Shown here piece by piece: positions 62,738 through 64,000 of a DNA stretch of 64,000 nt. Each line of letters starts with the position of its first letter. Within the stretch, counting starts at the first letter, position 1. A model generated the notes under the pieces. That model ran no database searches. It saw nothing but the letters and a program-made list of their open reading frames with translations, and was not told the DNA's origin. Both the position numbers and the translations under genes were made by a program. The stretch is from assembly GCF_900156285.1 (NCBI RefSeq), contig NZ_FTNC01000017.1, positions 1 through 64,000 of the forward strand, given 5' to 3'. The stretch comes from Halanaerobium kushneri. GTDB taxonomy: Bacteria; Bacillota; Halanaerobiia; Halanaerobiales; Halanaerobiaceae.

Positions 62738-63805
62738 ATGAAAATGGTTTTTCGCTGGTTTGGCGAAAGTGATGATAGTGTAAGTTTAAAAGAAATTAGA
62801 CAAATACCTGGAATGACAGGAGTGGTTAGTGCTCTTTCTGATATACCGGTTGGTAAAGTATGGCCTTTAGATAAAATAAAAAATCTAAAAAAGAAAATTA
62901 ATGATGCAGGTCTGGAACTGGAAGTGATAGAAAGTGTTAACGTTCATGAGGATATTAAATTAGGGGCACCTTCACGTGACAACTATATCGAAAATTATAA
63001 AGCAACTCTTAAAAATTTAGCTGCAGAAGGAGTAAAAGTTGTTTGTTATAATTTTATGCCTGTATTTGATTGGTTGAGATCTGACCTGGCCCTGGAACTG
63101 GAAGATGGATCAACTACAATGTCTTATGATGAGAAATGGATTAATAATACAGATCCAGTAAAACTAGTAGAAGAATTTGATAAAAGTTCTGAAGGGTTTT
63201 CGCTACCAGGTTGGGAGCCAGAAAGATTAGCTGAATTAAAAGATATTATGAAAAAATATGAATCAATTACTGAAGATGATCTCTTTGAAAATCTTAAATA
63301 TTTTTTAGAAGAAATATTACCTGTTTGTAAGGAAAATGATATAAAAATGGCTATTCATCCTGATGATCCACCCTGGCCAATTTATGGACTGCCACGAATT
63401 ATGACTGGAAAAGAAAATATTCGCAAATTATTGGATATGGTAGATGATCCTTATAATGGTCTTTCTTTATGCAGTGGTTCTTTAGGATCAAATCCTGATA
63501 ATAATGTGCCAGATCTAATTAGAGAATTTGGAAATAGAATTCATTTTGGACATGTCAGGAATTTAAAATTTGATGGAAATGGAAAATTTCATGAGACATC
63601 CCATTTATCGGATGATGGTTCTTTAGACTTATTTGAAATTATGAAAGCATATTATGACATAGGATATGAGGGTTATATTAGGCCTGATCACGGCCGTATG
63701 ATTTGGGGAGAAAAAGCCAGACCAGGTTATGGGTTATATGATAGAGCTCTTGGAGCAACTTATCTTAATGGTCTCTGGGAAGCAATTAATAAATGTAGTA
63801 AATAA
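62738..63805 (+). CDS. uxuA: Mannonate dehydratase
   Basis: Dehydrates D-mannonate to 2-keto-3-deoxy-gluconate. 355 aa from ATG 62738, the short Firmicute form. FRWFGESDDSV at the N-terminus, AIHPDDPPWPIYGLPRI and FGHVRNLKF are family motifs with metal ligands. ATG 62738 is chosen over TTG 62726 because GGTG at 62728-62731 is correctly spaced for it. Confidence 0.94.
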   Translation: MKMVFRWFGESDDSVSLKEIRQIPGMTGVVSALSDIPVGKVWPLDKIKNLKKKINDAGLELEVIESVNVHEDIKLGAPSRDNYIENYKATLKNLAAEGVKVVCYNFMPVFDWLRSDLALELEDGSTTMSYDEKWINNTDPVKLVEEFDKSSEGFSLPGWEPERLAELKDIMKKYESITEDDLFENLKYFLEEILPVCKENDIKMAIHPDDPPWPIYGLPRIMTGKENIRKLLDMVDDPYNGLSLCSGSLGSNPDNNVPDLIREFGNRIHFGHVRNLKFDGNGKFHETSHLSDDGSLDLFEIMKAYYDIGYEGYIRPDHGRMIWGEKARPGYGLYDRALGATYLNGLWEAINKCSK

Positions 63806-63823
63806 AAAGGGAAGGAGAGCGAT

Positions 63824-64000
63824 ATGTTAAAACTAAAAAAAGAAGAATTAAAAGATAAAGCACAGTGGACTGAAGCCGGAATAAATCCGCCAGAATTTGA
63901 CTATCAGAACTTAGTTGATAAAACAAAAGCAAATCCTGAATGGGTACACTTTGGTGCAGGTAATATTTTTAGAGCTTTTATAGCTCGCCTGCAGCAGGAA
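63824..64000 (+). CDS. uxuB: Mannitol dehydrogenase-family protein, probable fructuronate reductase (partial)
   Basis: Opens with ATG 63824 after AAGGAGAG and runs off the window end, 59 codons. WVHFGAGNIFRAFIA is the N-terminal NAD-binding motif of the polyol/uronate oxidoreductase family. Position after uxaC and uxuA indicates D-fructuronate to D-mannonate reduction, the step between those two enzymes. Confidence 0.85.
   Translation, partial: MLKLKKEELKDKAQWTEAGINPPEFDYQNLVDKTKANPEWVHFGAGNIFRAFIARLQQE

Noticed and set aside
1-64000. CRISPR arrays, tRNA, rRNA or phage genes
   Set aside because: No regularly spaced repeats, no cloverleaf or rRNA stretches, and no phage-type genes were seen; all genes fit carbohydrate metabolism.

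Overview
The window is AT-rich, and nearly every gene lies on the + strand. It reads as a carbohydrate-utilisation region of an anaerobic, low-GC Firmicute. Two features point to a diderm member such as the Halanaerobiales. All seven solute-binding proteins (six ABC, one TRAP) have plain signal-peptidase-I leaders with no lipobox cysteine, as expected for free periplasmic proteins. Several enzymes also resemble types known from anaerobic thermophilic and halophilic Firmicutes, for example a GH120 beta-xylosidase like XylC of Thermoanaerobacterium. The taxon is an inference; there is no rRNA in the window.

Layout. (1) 1-5910: 3' end of an unknown gene, then L-arabinose catabolism (araA, araD, an FGGY kinase probably serving as ribulokinase) and an AraM/EgsA-type glycerol-1-phosphate dehydrogenase. 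(2) 6086-15857: arabinan use, with cytoplasmic GH51, ABC importer 1, a secreted GH43 and a YesM/YesN-type two-component system. (3) 16147-23464: LacI regulator 1 with two operators, ABC importer 2, a second GH51 and a second GH43. (4) 23679-31714: GH120 beta-xylosidase, ABC importer 3, an IlvD/Edd-family dehydratase and a DapA-family aldolase. (5) 32002-42888: ABC importer 4 (paralogue of 3), GH3, xylose ABC transporter xylFGH, xylose isomerase xylA. (6) 43081-57488: LacI regulator 2 with three AAACCGGTTT operators, GH8 exo-oligoxylanase, LplABC-type ABC importer 5, GH10 xylanase, aldo/keto reductase, SGNH esterase, GH67 alpha-glucuronidase, second GH3. (7) 57603-64000: GntR regulator with 14-bp palindromic operators, TRAP transporter dctPQM, uxaC, uxuA and the start of uxuB.

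How it fits together. Oligosaccharides of arabinan, arabinoxylan and glucuronoxylan are imported and mostly cut inside the cell: of the dedicated hydrolases only the GH43 at 10894 has a visible signal peptide. Arabinose, xylose and glucuronate then enter their isomerase pathways. No ABC ATPase accompanies importers 1-5, so a shared MsmX-type ATPase encoded elsewhere is expected. No dedicated xylulokinase is present.

The most notable signal is regulatory. Six clear copies and one weak copy of a promoter-like element (GCAGGAAT, exactly 15 nt, then GAATAATAT-like) are each followed at near-constant distance by a 23-bp AT-rich palindrome built on the half-site CTTAAATTAAT. They precede the araM-type gene, the lacI-1 cluster, GH120, ABC 3, ABC 4, xylFGH and xylA. 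Diverged palindromes on a different promoter precede abfA and ABC 1. In addition, five of seven binding-protein genes carry a strong Shine-Dalgarno sequence with no start codon about 50-100 nt before the real start, resembling STAB-SD mRNA stabilisers, and all seven are followed by strong hairpins before the downstream transporter genes. Together these look like a pentose regulon with an unidentified operator and a shared mRNA-stabilising architecture for binding proteins.
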